64,000 nt of DNA from Methylomarinovum caldicuralii (GTDB taxonomy: Bacteria; Pseudomonadota; Gammaproteobacteria; Methylococcales; Methylothermaceae): assembly GCF_033126985.1 (NCBI RefSeq), contig NZ_AP024714.1:806001-870000 (forward strand), written 5' to 3'. Shown here one piece after another: positions 1 through 10,100 of the stretch. How positions within the stretch are numbered: the first letter of the stretch is position 1; every line of letters starts with the position of its first letter. The notes under the pieces were generated by a model, which saw nothing but the letters and a program-made list of their open reading frames with translations, did not search any database and had not been told where the DNA came from. The translations under genes were made by a program, and so were the position numbers.

Positions 1-970
1 GGCGCTGGGCCTCCACCAGCTTGCCGTCGCGGCGCAGTTCCTCCAGGCGCTGCTGCAGTTCGGCCTTGATGGCGTCCACGGCCCTGAGCAGGGTCTGGCG
101 CGGGGTGACGTAGTGGGTCTTGGGATAGACGGTGTAGCGCGCCACCGGACTTAGCACCTCGCCGGTCAGGGGATCGAACAGGCTCAGGCGCTCGACCTCG
201 TCGTCGAACAGCTCCACCCGCAGGGCCTCGGTTTCGGACTCGGCCGGGAAGATGTCGATGACGTCGCCGCGGACCCGGAAGGTGCCGCGCCGAAGCTCCG
301 TGTCATTGCGGGTGTACTGCATTTCCGCCAGACGGCGCAGGATCGAACGCTGGTCGATGAGGTCGCCGCGGCGCAGGTGCAGCACCATCTCGAAGTAGGC
401 CGCCGGCTCGCCCAGGCCGTAGATGGAGGACACGGTGGCGACGATGACCACGTCGCGCCGCTCCAGCAGCGCCTTGGTGGCCGACAGGCGCATCTGCTCG
501 ATGTGTTCGTTGAGGGAGGCGTCCTTCTCGATGTAGGTGTCCGAGGCCGGCAGATACGCCTCCGGCTGGTAGTAGTCGTAGTAGGAGACGAAGTACTCCA
601 CCGCGTTCTCCGGGAAGAACTGCTTCATCTCCCCGTAGAGCTGGGCCGCCAGGGTCTTGTTGGGGGCCAGGATCAGCGCCGGGCGCTGCATCTCGGCGAT
701 GACGTGGGCCATGGTGAAGGTCTTTCCGGAACCCGTCACCCCCAGCAGGGTCTGGTGCAGCTCGCCGTGGCGCAGTCCCGCCACCAGCCGGCGGATCGCC
801 TCGGGCTGGTCGCCGGCGGGCTGGTAGGGGCTGTGGAGTTTGAAGGGCCTGCCGGTTTTGGGATTCAGCACCCGGGCGTCATCGGGTATCATGTTGTCGC
901 TTTGCTCCCGCGTCCGGTCCAGCACCTTGCGATAGACCGAGCGGCGGGAACCGATTTCCGGGGATTTCAT
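1..970 (-). CDS. uvrB: UvrABC system protein B, 5' part (continues beyond window edge)
   Basis: Nucleotide excision repair helicase/damage verifier that loads with UvrA and recruits UvrC. About 323 N-terminal codons are visible and the gene runs off the left edge. Walker A GVTGSGKT lies at about residues 77-84, and the aromatic beta-hairpin [10 protein letters not shown] that inserts between the strands is at about 130-139. The stretch [20 protein letters not shown] matches the usual UvrB N terminus but sits 43 residues in, so the protein either has an N-terminal extension from the ATG at 970 or starts at the in-frame ATG at 892. The divergent aminotransferase starts only 35 bp away, so the two share a short promoter region. 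No clear LexA box was seen. Confidence 0.95.
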   Translation of the reverse strand, partial: MKSPEIGSRRSVYRKVLDRTREQSDNMIPDDARVLNPKTGRPFKLHSPYQPAGDQPEAIRRLVAGLRHGELHQTLLGVTGSGKTFTMAHVIAEMQRPALILAPNKTLAAQLYGEMKQFFPENAVEYFVSYYDYYQPEAYLPASDTYIEKDASLNEHIEQMRLSATKALLERRDVVIVATVSSIYGLGEPAAYFEMVLHLRRGDLIDQRSILRRLAEMQYTRNDTELRRGTFRVRGDVIDIFPAESETEALRVELFDDEVERLSLFDPLTGEVLSPVARYTVYPKTHYVTPRQTLLRAVDAIKAELQQRLEELRRDGKLVEAQR

Positions 971-1005
971 CTGTCAACTCCAGTCACGAATTCAGGGCCA
1001 AGCCT

Positions 1006-2190
1006 ATGACCATCCCACTGTCCCAGCGCGTCCAGCGGATCAAGCCGTCACCCACCCTCGCCGTCACCGCCCGCGCCGCCGCCATGCGCGCCGCAGGCCA
1101 TGACGTCATCGGCCTCGGGGCCGGGGAGCCGGACTTCGACACCCCCGAGCACATCAAGCAGGCGGCCATCGAGGCCATCAGGGCGGGGATGACCAAGTAT
1201 ACGCCCGTGGACGGGATTCCCTCTTTGAAACAGGCGGTGATCGCCAAGTTCCGCCGCGACAACGGCCTGGAATACCAGCCGGACCAGATCCTGGTGTCCT
1301 GCGGCGGCAAGCAGAGCTTCTACAACCTGGCCCAGGCGCTGCTGGACGCGGGCGACGAGGTGATCATCCCCGCCCCCTACTGGGTGTCCTATCCCGACAT
1401 GGTGCTGCTGGCCGACGCCAAGCCGGTGATCGTCGCCGCAGGACAGGACCAGAAATTCAAGATCACCCCCGCCCAGCTGGAGGCGGCCATCACCCCCCGG
1501 ACCAAACTGTTCGTCCTCAACAGCCCCTCCAATCCCACGGGGCAGGCCTACAGCCGCGAGGAGCTGGCCGGATTGGCCGAGGTGCTGCTGAAGCATCCCC
1601 AGGTGGTCATCGCCAGCGACGACATGTACGAGCACATCGTCTGGGAGGCGGGCGGTTTCTGCAACATCCTCAACGTCTGCCCCGAGCTGTACGACCGCAC
1701 CCTGGTGCTCAACGGCGTCTCCAAGGCCTATTCCATGACCGGCTGGCGCATCGGTTACGCCGGGGGACCCAAGGAAGTCATCCAGGCGATGAAGAAGATC
1801 CAGTCCCAGAGCACCTCCAATCCCACCTCCATCTCCCAAGCCGCCGCCCAGGCGGCCTTGGAGGGGGACCAGTCCTGCATCGCCGAAATGCTCAAGGCCT
1901 TCAAACAGCGCCACGACTTCGTGGTGGAACGGCTCAACCGCATCCCCGGCATCGACTGCCTGGCCACCGACGGCACCTTCTACGTCTTTCCCAATGTGGA
2001 AGGCATGATCGCCGCTCTCGATGGCATCGACGACGACGTGGCCCTGGCGGAATACCTGATCGAGAAGGCGGGCGTGGCCCTGGTGCCCGGCTCGGCCTTC
2101 GGCGCCCCTGGACACGTGCGCATTTCCATCGCCACCAGCATGGAGAATCTGCAACAGGCGCTGGAGCGGATTGTGACAGTGGCAGGCTGA
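1006..2190 (+). CDS. Pyridoxal-phosphate aspartate/aromatic aminotransferase (class I, subgroup Ib)
   Basis: PLP-dependent transaminase of 394 residues, the normal length for the thermostable Ib aspartate aminotransferases (Thermus/Bacillus type). Seen: GAGEPDFDTP near residue 39, the substrate-loop NSPSNPTG at 172-179, D206/Y208 that hold the pyridine ring, and the Schiff-base lysine K240 in the SKAYSMTGWR context. The likely reaction is L-aspartate plus 2-oxoglutarate to oxaloacetate plus glutamate; prephenate or aromatic activity is possible in this subgroup and cannot be excluded. It stands alone, divergent from uvrB. The start ATG follows the uvrB start region closely. Family assignment is sure; substrate is inference. 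Confidence 0.92.
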   Translation: MTIPLSQRVQRIKPSPTLAVTARAAAMRAAGHDVIGLGAGEPDFDTPEHIKQAAIEAIRAGMTKYTPVDGIPSLKQAVIAKFRRDNGLEYQPDQILVSCGGKQSFYNLAQALLDAGDEVIIPAPYWVSYPDMVLLADAKPVIVAAGQDQKFKITPAQLEAAITPRTKLFVLNSPSNPTGQAYSREELAGLAEVLLKHPQVVIASDDMYEHIVWEAGGFCNILNVCPELYDRTLVLNGVSKAYSMTGWRIGYAGGPKEVIQAMKKIQSQSTSNPTSISQAAAQAALEGDQSCIAEMLKAFKQRHDFVVERLNRIPGIDCLATDGTFYVFPNVEGMIAALDGIDDDVALAEYLIEKAGVALVPGSAFGAPGHVRISIATSMENLQQALERIVTVAG

Positions 2191-2398
2191 GGGCTTTTCA
2201 GCCGGCGGCGGATCTCATCTCGGCCGTTTCCTGCCCTTGCAGCAGGCGGGCGAGGGCCGCGTCGCGTTCCTGGGCTTCCGCGCCCCGGCGTTGAAACTCT
2301 CGGGATTGCAAACATCAGTATCCAAACCCGGGGGATGTTAAAGGACAGCAGACAGGACGGAGGTTTGATCTTGGCGGCGTCCGCGACGTGGCAGCGGC
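2191..2398. other. Intergenic stretch with a possible gene-end relic
   Basis: 208 bp between two convergent genes. On the minus strand one frame stays open for about 37 codons and ends with TGA at about 2197; it reads like the charged C-terminal tail of a protein (REFQRRGAEAQERD...), but no start or upstream body remains. It may be the last trace of a deleted gene. No terminator hairpin with a T-run was seen. Confidence 0.3.
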
Positions 2399-3766
2399 TC
2401 AGTTGCGCAGGGCGTGGATCGGCGCCGGGATGCGCCCGCCGAGGCGGATGAAGCCCTCGCCGCCGGCGCGCACCGGCATCACCGGCGCCTCGCCGAACAG
2501 GCCGCCGAACACCGCCACCTCCCCCGGCCCCTTGCCGGGGACCGGGATCAGGCGGCAGGCGGTGGTCTTGTGGTTCATGACCCCGATGGCGCATTCGTCG
2601 GCGATGATCCCGGCGAGGGTCTCGGCGGCGGTGTCGCCGGGGATGCACACCATGTCCAGCCCCACCGAGCAGATGGCGGTCATGGCCTCCAGTTTCTCGA
2701 TGGCCAGATGGCCGGCGGCGGCCGCCTGGGCCAGCACCGTGTCCTCGCTCACCGGAATGAAGGCCCCCGACAGCCCGCCCACCGACGAGGAGGCGAAGGC
2801 CCCGCCCTTCTTGACCGCATCGGTCAAAAGGGCCAGGGCGGCGGTGGAGCCGGCGGCGCCGATGTTTTCGATTCCCATGGCCTGGAGGATCTCCCCCACC
2901 GAGTCGCCGATCTTGGGAGTCGGCGCCAGGGACAGATCGACGATACCGAAGGGTACCCCCAGGCGCTGGGCCAGGGCGGTGCCGATCAGCTCGCCGATGC
3001 GGGTGACGCGGAAGGCGGTGTGCTTGATCTCCTCGGCGATTTCCCCCAGATCGGGGTGCGCGGTATGCGCCCGCAGCCGCTCCACCGCCCGCTTGACCAC
3101 GCCGGGACCGGAGACGCCGACGTTGATGACGCATTCCGGCTCCCCGGCCCCGTGCAGGGACCCGGCCATGAAGGGATTGTCGTCGGGGACGTTGGCGAAC
3201 ACCACCAGCTTGGCGCAGCCGAAGCCGTCGGCCTCGGCGGTGCGCCGGGCCAGTTCCAGAAGCGAGCGGCTGACCGCCAGGATCGCGTCCATGTTGATGC
3301 CGGCGCGGGAGGAGGCCACGTTGACCGAGCCGCACACCCGCAAGGTGTCTCCCAGGGCCTCGGGAAGGGCGGCGATGAGGCGGCGGTCGGCCTCGGTTTC
3401 CCCCTTTTCCACCAGGGCGGAGAAGCCGCCGATGAAATCGACGCCGCTGTCCGCCGCCGCCTGGTCCAGCGTCCGGGCGATGCGCACCAGCCCGTCGTGG
3501 TCGTGACCGGCGGCCCACCAGGCCACCGGGGTGACGGCGATGCGGTAGTTGACGATGGGGATGCCGTAGCGGTCCGAGACCGCCCGTCCCTCCGTCACCA
3601 GCCGGCCGGCGAGGCGATGGATCTTGTCCCGCACCTTGCCGCAGCAGGCGGCCAGGTCGGGATCGGCGCAGTCCATCAGGTTGACCCCCAGGGTCACGGT
3701 GCGCACGTCGCAGTTCTCGTCCTGGAACATGCGCAGGGTCATGAGGATGTCCTCGATGCGCATCAT
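2399..3766 (-). CDS. PFL-like protein, UPF0210/DUF711 family
   Basis: 455-residue protein of the UPF0210 (DUF711) family, structurally related to pyruvate formate-lyase but without a demonstrated reaction. It shows the long glycine/alanine-rich family core (NVASSRAGINMDA, FANVPDDNPFM, CSVGLDMVCIPGDT near the C terminus) and full family length. It is the last gene of a minus-strand operon: its ATG overlaps the stop of the ACT-domain gene by 4 bp. A UPF0237 ACT protein next to a UPF0210 protein is a conserved pairing in streptococci and elsewhere, suggesting amino-acid-sensing control of this enzyme-like protein. Function remains unknown. Confidence 0.9.
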   Translation of the reverse strand: MMRIEDILMTLRMFQDENCDVRTVTLGVNLMDCADPDLAACCGKVRDKIHRLAGRLVTEGRAVSDRYGIPIVNYRIAVTPVAWWAAGHDHDGLVRIARTLDQAAADSGVDFIGGFSALVEKGETEADRRLIAALPEALGDTLRVCGSVNVASSRAGINMDAILAVSRSLLELARRTAEADGFGCAKLVVFANVPDDNPFMAGSLHGAGEPECVINVGVSGPGVVKRAVERLRAHTAHPDLGEIAEEIKHTAFRVTRIGELIGTALAQRLGVPFGIVDLSLAPTPKIGDSVGEILQAMGIENIGAAGSTAALALLTDAVKKGGAFASSSVGGLSGAFIPVSEDTVLAQAAAAGHLAIEKLEAMTAICSVGLDMVCIPGDTAAETLAGIIADECAIGVMNHKTTACRLIPVPGKGPGEVAVFGGLFGEAPVMPVRAGGEGFIRLGGRIPAPIHALRN

Positions 3767-4338
3767 GGCTGCACCAGGCGGCGGATGGCGCCCACCTCGC
3801 TGGTGGTGCGGAGGATGTCCCGGTGGAGCAGGTGGAGATCGACGCCGAGCCTTTCCGCCAGTGCCGGCAACCCGGTGCGCAGGCCCTCAAGGGCAGCGGC
3901 ATTGCGGGGATGGACCTGAAAGATCATGGTGATGTTCCCTGCCTCGCTGCGGGTGTAGAGATCCTCGATGTTGACGTCATGCCCGGCCAGAAACCGGGTG
4001 ACCGCGGCGATCAGCCCCGGCCGGTCCGGTCCCTGGACGGTGAGGAAGTGGACCTGGGCGCCCTCTGCCGGCTGGAACAGCGGTTCGGGCCGATAGCGGC
4101 GCACGTGGACCGCAAGTCCCAGTTCCGGGCGGGCCTGTTCCACGGCCTGCTTGATGCGGGCCGGGTCCAGCCCCGCCGGCAGGTCGGCGCGCAGGATCAG
4201 GGTGAAGTAGCCGCCCATCACCGTCTGGCTCAGCTCGGTGACGTTGCCGCCCAGCGCGAACACCGCTTCGGTGATGGCGGCGATGATGCCGGGACGGTCC
4301 CTGGCGGTGACGGCGAGAACGAAGGCTTCGGTCTTCAT
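3763..4338 (-). CDS. Double ACT-domain regulatory protein (UPF0237/GcvR-like)
   Basis: 191 residues containing two ACT repeats: residues about 5-85 (TARDRPGIIAAITEAVFALGGN) and about 98-170 (GPDRPGLIAAVTRFLAGHDVNIED). Each carries the DRPG turn typical of ligand-binding ACT domains. I chose the ATG at 4338 because the ACT fold begins there; upstream in-frame codons belong to the neighbouring gene's region. The start overlaps the stop of the coiled-coil gene by 4 bp and its stop overlaps the UPF0210 start by 4 bp, so all three are translationally coupled. Streptococcal partners have one ACT domain; the doubled form resembles GcvR. Probably a small-molecule sensor for its partner. Confidence 0.88.
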   Translation of the reverse strand: MKTEAFVLAVTARDRPGIIAAITEAVFALGGNVTELSQTVMGGYFTLILRADLPAGLDPARIKQAVEQARPELGLAVHVRRYRPEPLFQPAEGAQVHFLTVQGPDRPGLIAAVTRFLAGHDVNIEDLYTRSEAGNITMIFQVHPRNAAALEGLRTGLPALAERLGVDLHLLHRDILRTTSEVGAIRRLVQP

Positions 4339-4994
4339 TTCGGCCACACCCGCCACAGCAGCAGCAAAATGGCGCCGAACTGGGAGATCCAGAACAGGAA
4401 GCTCCATTTGAGCCAGGTGAGCTGGGCCCGGGAGATATCGGAATTCAAATCCACCCGCAGCCGGGCGATTTCCACCTTGAGTTCGGATCTCACCTTTTCG
4501 GTTTCCAGCCGGAGGTTTTCGATTTCCTTGGTGAGATCGGTGCGAACCTGCTCAATCTCCACTTTGAGATCGGCCCGCACTTGTTCGATCTCTTTGGTGA
4601 GATCGGCGCGAACCTGTTCGATTTCCTTGGTGAGATCGGCGCGGACTTTCTCGATCTCTTTGGTAAGGTCGGTACGGACTTGTTCGATTTCCACCTTGAG
4701 ACCGGCGCGGACCTGCCCGATTTCCTTAGTGAGATCGGCCCGGACCTGCTCGATTTCCACCCGGAGTTCCGCCCTGATCTGCTCGATTTCCTTGCGAACC
4801 TGCTCGATCTCCCTGAGCAGCTTCAATTCGGTTTCCCGCAGATCCCGGCGGGTGGCCATGTCCCCCAGGTTGGGATAGCGTTCCTCCAGCGCCTCGAACG
4901 CCTCGGCGATGATCTTGGCGCGGGTTTTGTCGTCCGGCGCGGTGGCAAGGCGCTCGTAAAGATCGATGACGGAAGGCATGACGGTCGCTGCCAT
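4335..4994 (-). CDS. Coiled-coil protein with 11-residue repeats and C-terminal membrane anchor (DUF1640-like)
   Basis: About 219 residues. After a short helical N-terminal part (LYERLATAP, AFEALEERY) come about ten copies of an 11-residue unit close to KEIEQVRADLT (residues about 60-170), i.e. a hendecad coiled coil, then a hydrophobic C-terminal segment (LKWSFLFWISQFGAILLLLW, about 195-214) that should anchor it in the inner membrane. The layout resembles DUF1640/CCDC90-like bacterial proteins, which are uncharacterised. Start could be the ATG at 4994 or at 4979. First gene of the operon with the ACT and UPF0210 genes; divergent from the Wadjet operon across about 100 bp. Function unknown. 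Confidence 0.8.
   Translation of the reverse strand: MAATVMPSVIDLYERLATAPDDKTRAKIIAEAFEALEERYPNLGDMATRRDLRETELKLLREIEQVRKEIEQIRAELRVEIEQVRADLTKEIGQVRAGLKVEIEQVRTDLTKEIEKVRADLTKEIEQVRADLTKEIEQVRADLKVEIEQVRTDLTKEIENLRLETEKVRSELKVEIARLRVDLNSDISRAQLTWLKWSFLFWISQFGAILLLLWRVWPK
4555..4800 (-). repeat. 33-bp tandem repeats encoding hendecad coiled coil
   Basis: Imperfect tandem 33-bp units inside the coiled-coil gene, each encoding one KEIEQVRADLT-like hendecad. Several units are nearly identical at DNA level (e.g. around 4590-4690), so copy number could vary by slippage or recombination while keeping frame. Confidence 0.8.
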
Positions 4995-5093
4995 TCTTTG
5001 GGATTTGACTCCGTATGGTAGCACAAGGGCGAGCTGTCGCCCGGCAGGGGATTCGGGTAGAATGCCGATTTCATCCGTTTCAGCGCTCCGTCT

Positions 5094-6554
5094 TTGGCAT
5101 CCGATTCCAGCCGTTTTCCCGATTACCATGACCTGGTCTTGCTGCGCCAGCAGCATCCGGCCTGGCGCCTGTTGGCCGCCGCCCATGCGCCTTTGGTGCT
5201 CACCTTGCTGCATACTGCCTTCATCGCTCCCAACCGCCGTGCTCTGCCCCGCCAGCAGTTGATCGCCCTCCTCGACGACCTGCTTTTCGACCTGCGCCAG
5301 CAGGTGGGCGGGGACGCCTTTCCCAAAGCGGCGGCCGCCTATCTGGACGACTGGGCCGGGGACGACAAGGGCTGGCTGCGTAAGTACTATCCCGAGGACA
5401 GCGACGAGCCCCACTACGATCTGACCCCGGCGGCGGTGCAGGCGTTGGAGTGGGTGGCCGGGTTGCAGCGGCGCGAGTTCGTCGGCACCGAATCGCGTCT
5501 GCTGCTGGTCTTCGAGCTGCTGCGGCAGATGGCCGAGGGCAGCGAGACCGACCCCGAAGCCCGCATCGCCGAGCTGGAACGCCGCCGGGGCGAGATCGAC
5601 GCCGAGATCGAACGCATCCGCAGCGGCCAGCTGGAACTGATGGACCCAACCCGCCTGCGCGACCGTTTCCTGCAGATGCAGGACACCGCCCGTCGCCTGC
5701 TGGCCGATTTCCGCGCCGTGGAACAGAACTTCCGCGAACTCGACCGCCGCGTGCGCGAGCGCATCGCCACCTGGGAGGGCGGCAAGGGGGAGTTGCTGGC
5801 GGAAGTGTTCGGCCATACCGACGCCATCGCCGATTCCGACGAAGGCCGCAGCTTCCGCGCCTTCTGGGATTTCCTCATGGACCCGCGGCGCCAGGAGACG
5901 CTGACCGGCTTGCTGGAAAAGATCCTGGCGCTGGAACCGATCCGCCAGCTCCGCCCCGACCCGCGCCTGCGCCGTATCCACTACGACTGGCTCGAGGCCG
6001 GCGAGGCCACCCAGCGCACCGTCGCCCGGCTGTCCCAGCAGCTGCGGCGCTGGCTCGACGACCAGACCTGGCTGGAGAACCGCCGCATCATGGCCCTGCT
6101 GCGCGACATCGAGCAGCACGCCATCGCCGTCCGCGAGTGCCCGCCGCCGGGGGATTTCATGACCGTGGACGCCGCCGCCCCGGCCATCGAACTGGTGATG
6201 GAGCGCCCCCTGTTCCAGCCTTCCGCCCGCATCCGCATCGAGGACCGGGTGGTGGTGGAAGGGGAGGCGGGGACGCTTGACGAGGCCCTGTTCAAGCAGC
6301 GCTTCGTCGACCGCGAGGCGCTGGCGGACCACATCCGCCGCCTGCTGCGCTCCCAGTCCCGGGTGTCCCTGGCCCAGGTGGTGGCGGCCCGCCCCCTGGC
6401 GGAAGGGTTGGCGGAACTGCTGACCTATCTGGAGCTGGCCGAGGCCGACCCCAGGGCGGTGGTGGACGACGGCCGCAGCGAAACCATCGACTGGACCGGC
6501 GGCGACGGCGTCGTCCGCCGCGCCCGTGTGCCCCTGATTCTGTACTGCCGCTGA
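5094..6554 (+). CDS. jetA: Wadjet component JetA (DUF3375)
   Basis: 486-residue DUF3375 protein, the kleisin-like subunit of type I Wadjet, an SMC-type complex that recognises and cuts closed circular plasmids. The N-terminal LLRQQHPAWRLL followed by long helical segments (residues about 150-260, RIAELERRRGEIDAEIERI) fits the family. The reading frame begins at TTG 5094; no in-frame ATG lies close upstream, and the ATG at 5062 is out of frame, so a TTG start is likely. First of four tightly spaced genes: jetB starts 8 bp downstream. Confidence 0.93.
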   Translation: MASDSSRFPDYHDLVLLRQQHPAWRLLAAAHAPLVLTLLHTAFIAPNRRALPRQQLIALLDDLLFDLRQQVGGDAFPKAAAAYLDDWAGDDKGWLRKYYPEDSDEPHYDLTPAAVQALEWVAGLQRREFVGTESRLLLVFELLRQMAEGSETDPEARIAELERRRGEIDAEIERIRSGQLELMDPTRLRDRFLQMQDTARRLLADFRAVEQNFRELDRRVRERIATWEGGKGELLAEVFGHTDAIADSDEGRSFRAFWDFLMDPRRQETLTGLLEKILALEPIRQLRPDPRLRRIHYDWLEAGEATQRTVARLSQQLRRWLDDQTWLENRRIMALLRDIEQHAIAVRECPPPGDFMTVDAAAPAIELVMERPLFQPSARIRIEDRVVVEGEAGTLDEALFKQRFVDREALADHIRRLLRSQSRVSLAQVVAARPLAEGLAELLTYLELAEADPRAVVDDGRSETIDWTGGDGVVRRARVPLILYCR

Positions 6555-6562
6555 GGAACCGA

Positions 6563-7135
6563 ATGGAAGACCCGTTGCCCCAGGTGCTGATTCCGCTGCT
6601 CAAAGGGGTGGTTTATGCCGAGGCCGACCCGCCCCGCTGGCAGAAGCTTTTGGACCTGCAGGCGAGGATCCGCGAGGTGACGGGCCTCATGGGCCTGGAG
6701 CTGATCATCGACGAGGCCGAAGGCCACGCTTTCCTGCGCCAGCGGGAATTCGTCGCGGAGGAAACGCCGTTGCCGCGGCTGGTGCCGCGCCGCCCCCTGA
6801 GCTTTCCGGTGAGCCTGCTGCTGGCGCTGCTGCGCCGCCGCCTGCTGGAATTCGACCAGAGCGGCGCAGACACCCGCCTGGTGCTGCACCGCGACGACAT
6901 CGCCGAAATGGTGCGGGTGTTCCTGCCCGAATCCAGCAACGAGGCCAAATTGCTCGACCGCCTCGACCGCGACCTCAAGCGCATCGAGGAATTGGGCTTC
7001 CTGCGCCGCCTCAAGGGGCAGGAACACCTGTTCGAGGTGCAGCGGATTCTCAAGAGCTTCGTCGACGCCCAGTGGCTGGGGGAATTCAACGAACGGCTGG
7101 CGGCGTATCGCAAGCATTTGGAAGAGGAAGACTGA
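6563..7135 (+). CDS. jetB: Wadjet component JetB (DUF4194)
   Basis: 190-residue DUF4194 protein, the MukE/KITE-like winged-helix subunit of type I Wadjet that pairs with JetA on the JetC motor. Recognisable pieces are the LIPLLKGVVY-like N terminus, the PRRPLSFPVSLLLALLRRRL segment at about 75-95, and the C-terminal LDRDLKRIEELGFLRRL winged-helix region. It sits between jetA and jetC with one base before the jetC start, so coupled translation is expected. Assignment rests on family features plus the four-gene order. Confidence 0.92.
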   Translation: MEDPLPQVLIPLLKGVVYAEADPPRWQKLLDLQARIREVTGLMGLELIIDEAEGHAFLRQREFVAEETPLPRLVPRRPLSFPVSLLLALLRRRLLEFDQSGADTRLVLHRDDIAEMVRVFLPESSNEAKLLDRLDRDLKRIEELGFLRRLKGQEHLFEVQRILKSFVDAQWLGEFNERLAAYRKHLEEED

Positions 7136-7136
7136 C

Positions 7137-10100
7137 ATGGCCGCTCAAATCGAACTTCTCCCCTTCGCTGCCGGCGACCGCCCCGGTTTCCGGCTCCATC
7201 GTCTGGAAGTGCGCAACTGGGGCACCTTCCACGACAAGGTCTGGAAACTGGAACCGAGCGGGGCCGATCTGCTGCTCACCGGCGACATCGGTTCCGGCAA
7301 GTCCACCCTGGTGGACGCCCTGACCACCCTGCTGGTGCCGCCCCAGAAGCTGGCCTACAACCGCGCCGCCGGGGCCGAGGCCAGGGAGCGCGATTTTCGA
7401 AGCTACGTGCTCGGCTACTACAAGTCGGCCCGCAGCGAGGAGGCGGCGGGCGTCAGGGGGGCCAAACCGGTTTCGCTGCGCGACCCCGGTTGCTGCAGCG
7501 TCATTCTCGCCCACTTCCGCAGCGAGGATCTGGACCAGGATCTCACTCTGGCGCAGGTGTTCTGGTTCCGCGACCCGGCGGGCCAGCCGGCGCGTTTCTA
7601 TGTCCTGGCCGAGCGGGCGCTCGCCATCGCCGCACATTTCGGCGGTTTCGGCGGCGAGATCGGCCGTCTCAAGAAGCGCCTGCGCCAGTCCGGCTGCGAG
7701 CTGTTCGACAGCTTCAGCGCCTATGGGGCGGCTTTCCGCCGCCGCCTCGGCATCCCCTCGGAACTGGCCCTGGAGCTGTTCCACCAGACCGTGTCGATGA
7801 AGTCGGTGGGCAACCTGACCGACTTCGTCCGCCGCCACATGCTGGAGCCGCCCCAGGTGCAGCGTCGCATCGAGGCTTTGGTCGCCCACTTCGACGACCT
7901 TACCCGCGCCCACCAGGCCATCCTCAAGGCCCGGGACCAGATCGAACGCCTCAAACCCCTGGTGGCCGACTGCGACCGCCACCAGCAGCTGGAAGCCGAG
8001 GCCGGCCGACTGCGCCGGGCCCGCGAGGCGCTGGGTTTCCATTTCGCCGCCCTCAAGCGCGAGCTGTTGGCAAAGCGCCTGGAGAAACTGGCGGTCGAGC
8101 GCGACCGGGGCCAGGCGCAACTGGCGGCGCTCGACCGTCGCCGCGGCGAATTGCAGGCCCAGCGCGACGAACTGCGCCACGCCATCGCCGAACAGGGCGG
8201 CGACCGGCTGGCGCGCCTGGAACACAACATCGGCCAGAAAGACCGGGAATGCCAACAGCGCCGCAGGCAGTCCGAACGCTACGCCGAGCTGGCCGCCGCC
8301 CTGGGACTCCCGTCCCGGCCGGATGCGGCCACTTTCGTCGCCAACCGCAGGGCTGTCGCGGCCGAGCGCGAAGCGCTGGAGGACCGCCGCGCCGAATTGC
8401 AGAACCGCTACACCGACGCCAGCGTCGAATTCCGCCGTCTCAACGAGCGCCACCGGGAGCTGAGCGCGGAGATCGAATCCCTGGAACAGCGCCGCTCCAA
8501 CATCCCTGCGCAGATGCAGCGGCTGCGTCAGGCGTTGTGCCAGGCCCTGGAACTGGCGGAAGAGGAACTGCCTTTCGCCGGCGAGTTGCTCCAGGTGCGC
8601 GAGGACGAGCGCGCCTGGGAGGGGGCCGCCGAGCGCCTGCTGCACCCGTTCGGCCTTTCCCTGCTGGTGCCCGATGCCCATTATGCGGCGGTCAGCGCCT
8701 GGGTGGACCGTACCCACCTCGGCGGCCGCCTGGTCTATTACCGGGTGCGGGATCAGGTCGCCCCCCGCAAACGGACCCAGCCCGACAGTCTGGTGGACAA
8801 GCTGGAGATCAAACCCGACTCAGCTTTCTATCCGTGGCTGGAGCGGGAGTTGTCCCACCGTTTCGACTACCGCTGCTGCGACGATCTGGCGGACTTCCGC
8901 CGCGCCGACCGCGCCGTCACTGCCAGCGGTCAGGTCAAGAGCGGCGGCGACCGCCACGAGAAGGACGACCGCCACCCCATCGGCGACCGCCGCCACTACG
9001 TCCTGGGCTGGAGCAACGCCGCCAAGCTCGCCGCCCTGCGTCAGGACCGTGAGGCCCTGGAAGTACAGATCCACCGGGCCGCCGAGACCATCGCCGCCCT
9101 GGAGAAGGAACGGCGTGACCTGGAGACGCGCCAGGACACCTTGACCCGGCTGGCCCAGTTCGACGACTTCCAGCTTCTGGACTGGCAGCCCCTGGCCCTG
9201 GAGCTCGAGGCGCTGCAACGCCAGTTCGAGGCTTTGAAGGCAGCCTCCGACGTGCTCCGCACCCTCCAGGCCCAGCTGGAAGCGCTGGAAGCGGAACTGA
9301 AGGCGGTGGAGAAGCAGCGCGACGACTGCCTCGGCGACATCCAGGCCAAGGCAGTGCAGATCGACCAGTGCCGGGCGCAGCAGGCCGAGTGCGAGACGCT
9401 GCTGGCCGACCGCCCCGCGGAAACCGAGGCCGCCCTGGCTGACCTGCGCCAGTGGCAGGCCGAGGCCCTGGGAGACGCCCGCCTAATCCTGGAAACCTGC
9501 GATGCCCGCGAGCGCGACTACCGTGCCTGGCTCGGGGCCGCCATCGACCGTCTCGACAAGCAGATCGGCCGCTTGCGCGAACGCATCGTCCGCGCCATGA
9601 CCGACTACCGCCACGCCTATCCCGCCGACACCCGGGAAGTGGACGCCGACCCGGCCGCCGCCGGCGACTACCGCGCCATGCTGGAAGCCCTGGAACGGGA
9701 CGACCTGCCGCGCTTCGAGGCCCGTTTCCGCGCCCTGCTCAACGAGAACACCCTGCGCGAGGTGGCCAACTTCCAGGCCCATCTGCACCAGGAGCGCCAG
9801 GCCATCGGCGAGCGCATCGATGCCATCAATCAGGCCCTCCGCGGTATCGACTACAATCCCGGCCGCTACATCCGTCTCGAGGCCCGCGACAATGTCGATC
9901 CCGACATCCGCGGCTTCCGCCACGAGCTGCGCCTGTGCACCGAAGGGGCCCTCATCTCCGGCGACGATCCCGCCGAGGCCGAGGCGCGTTTCCTCCGGGT
10001 CAAGGCCCTGATCGAACGCTTCCGCGGGCGCGAGGGCAGCGCCGAGAGCGACCGCCGCTGGACCGCCCAGGTCACCGACGTGCGCAACTGGTTCCTGTTC

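Noticed and set aside
377-1009. 210-codon plus frame opposite uvrB
   Set aside because: uvrB on the minus strand carries clear helicase motifs; the plus frame has none.
2197-2330. Small minus-strand frame after the aminotransferase as a gene
   Set aside because: Only about 37 codons with no convincing start; noted as a possible relic only.
4335-6332. 665-codon minus frame joining the coiled-coil protein to sequence opposite jetA
   Set aside because: Upstream of about 4994 it is only the complement of jetA; no ribosome site and no recognisable protein.
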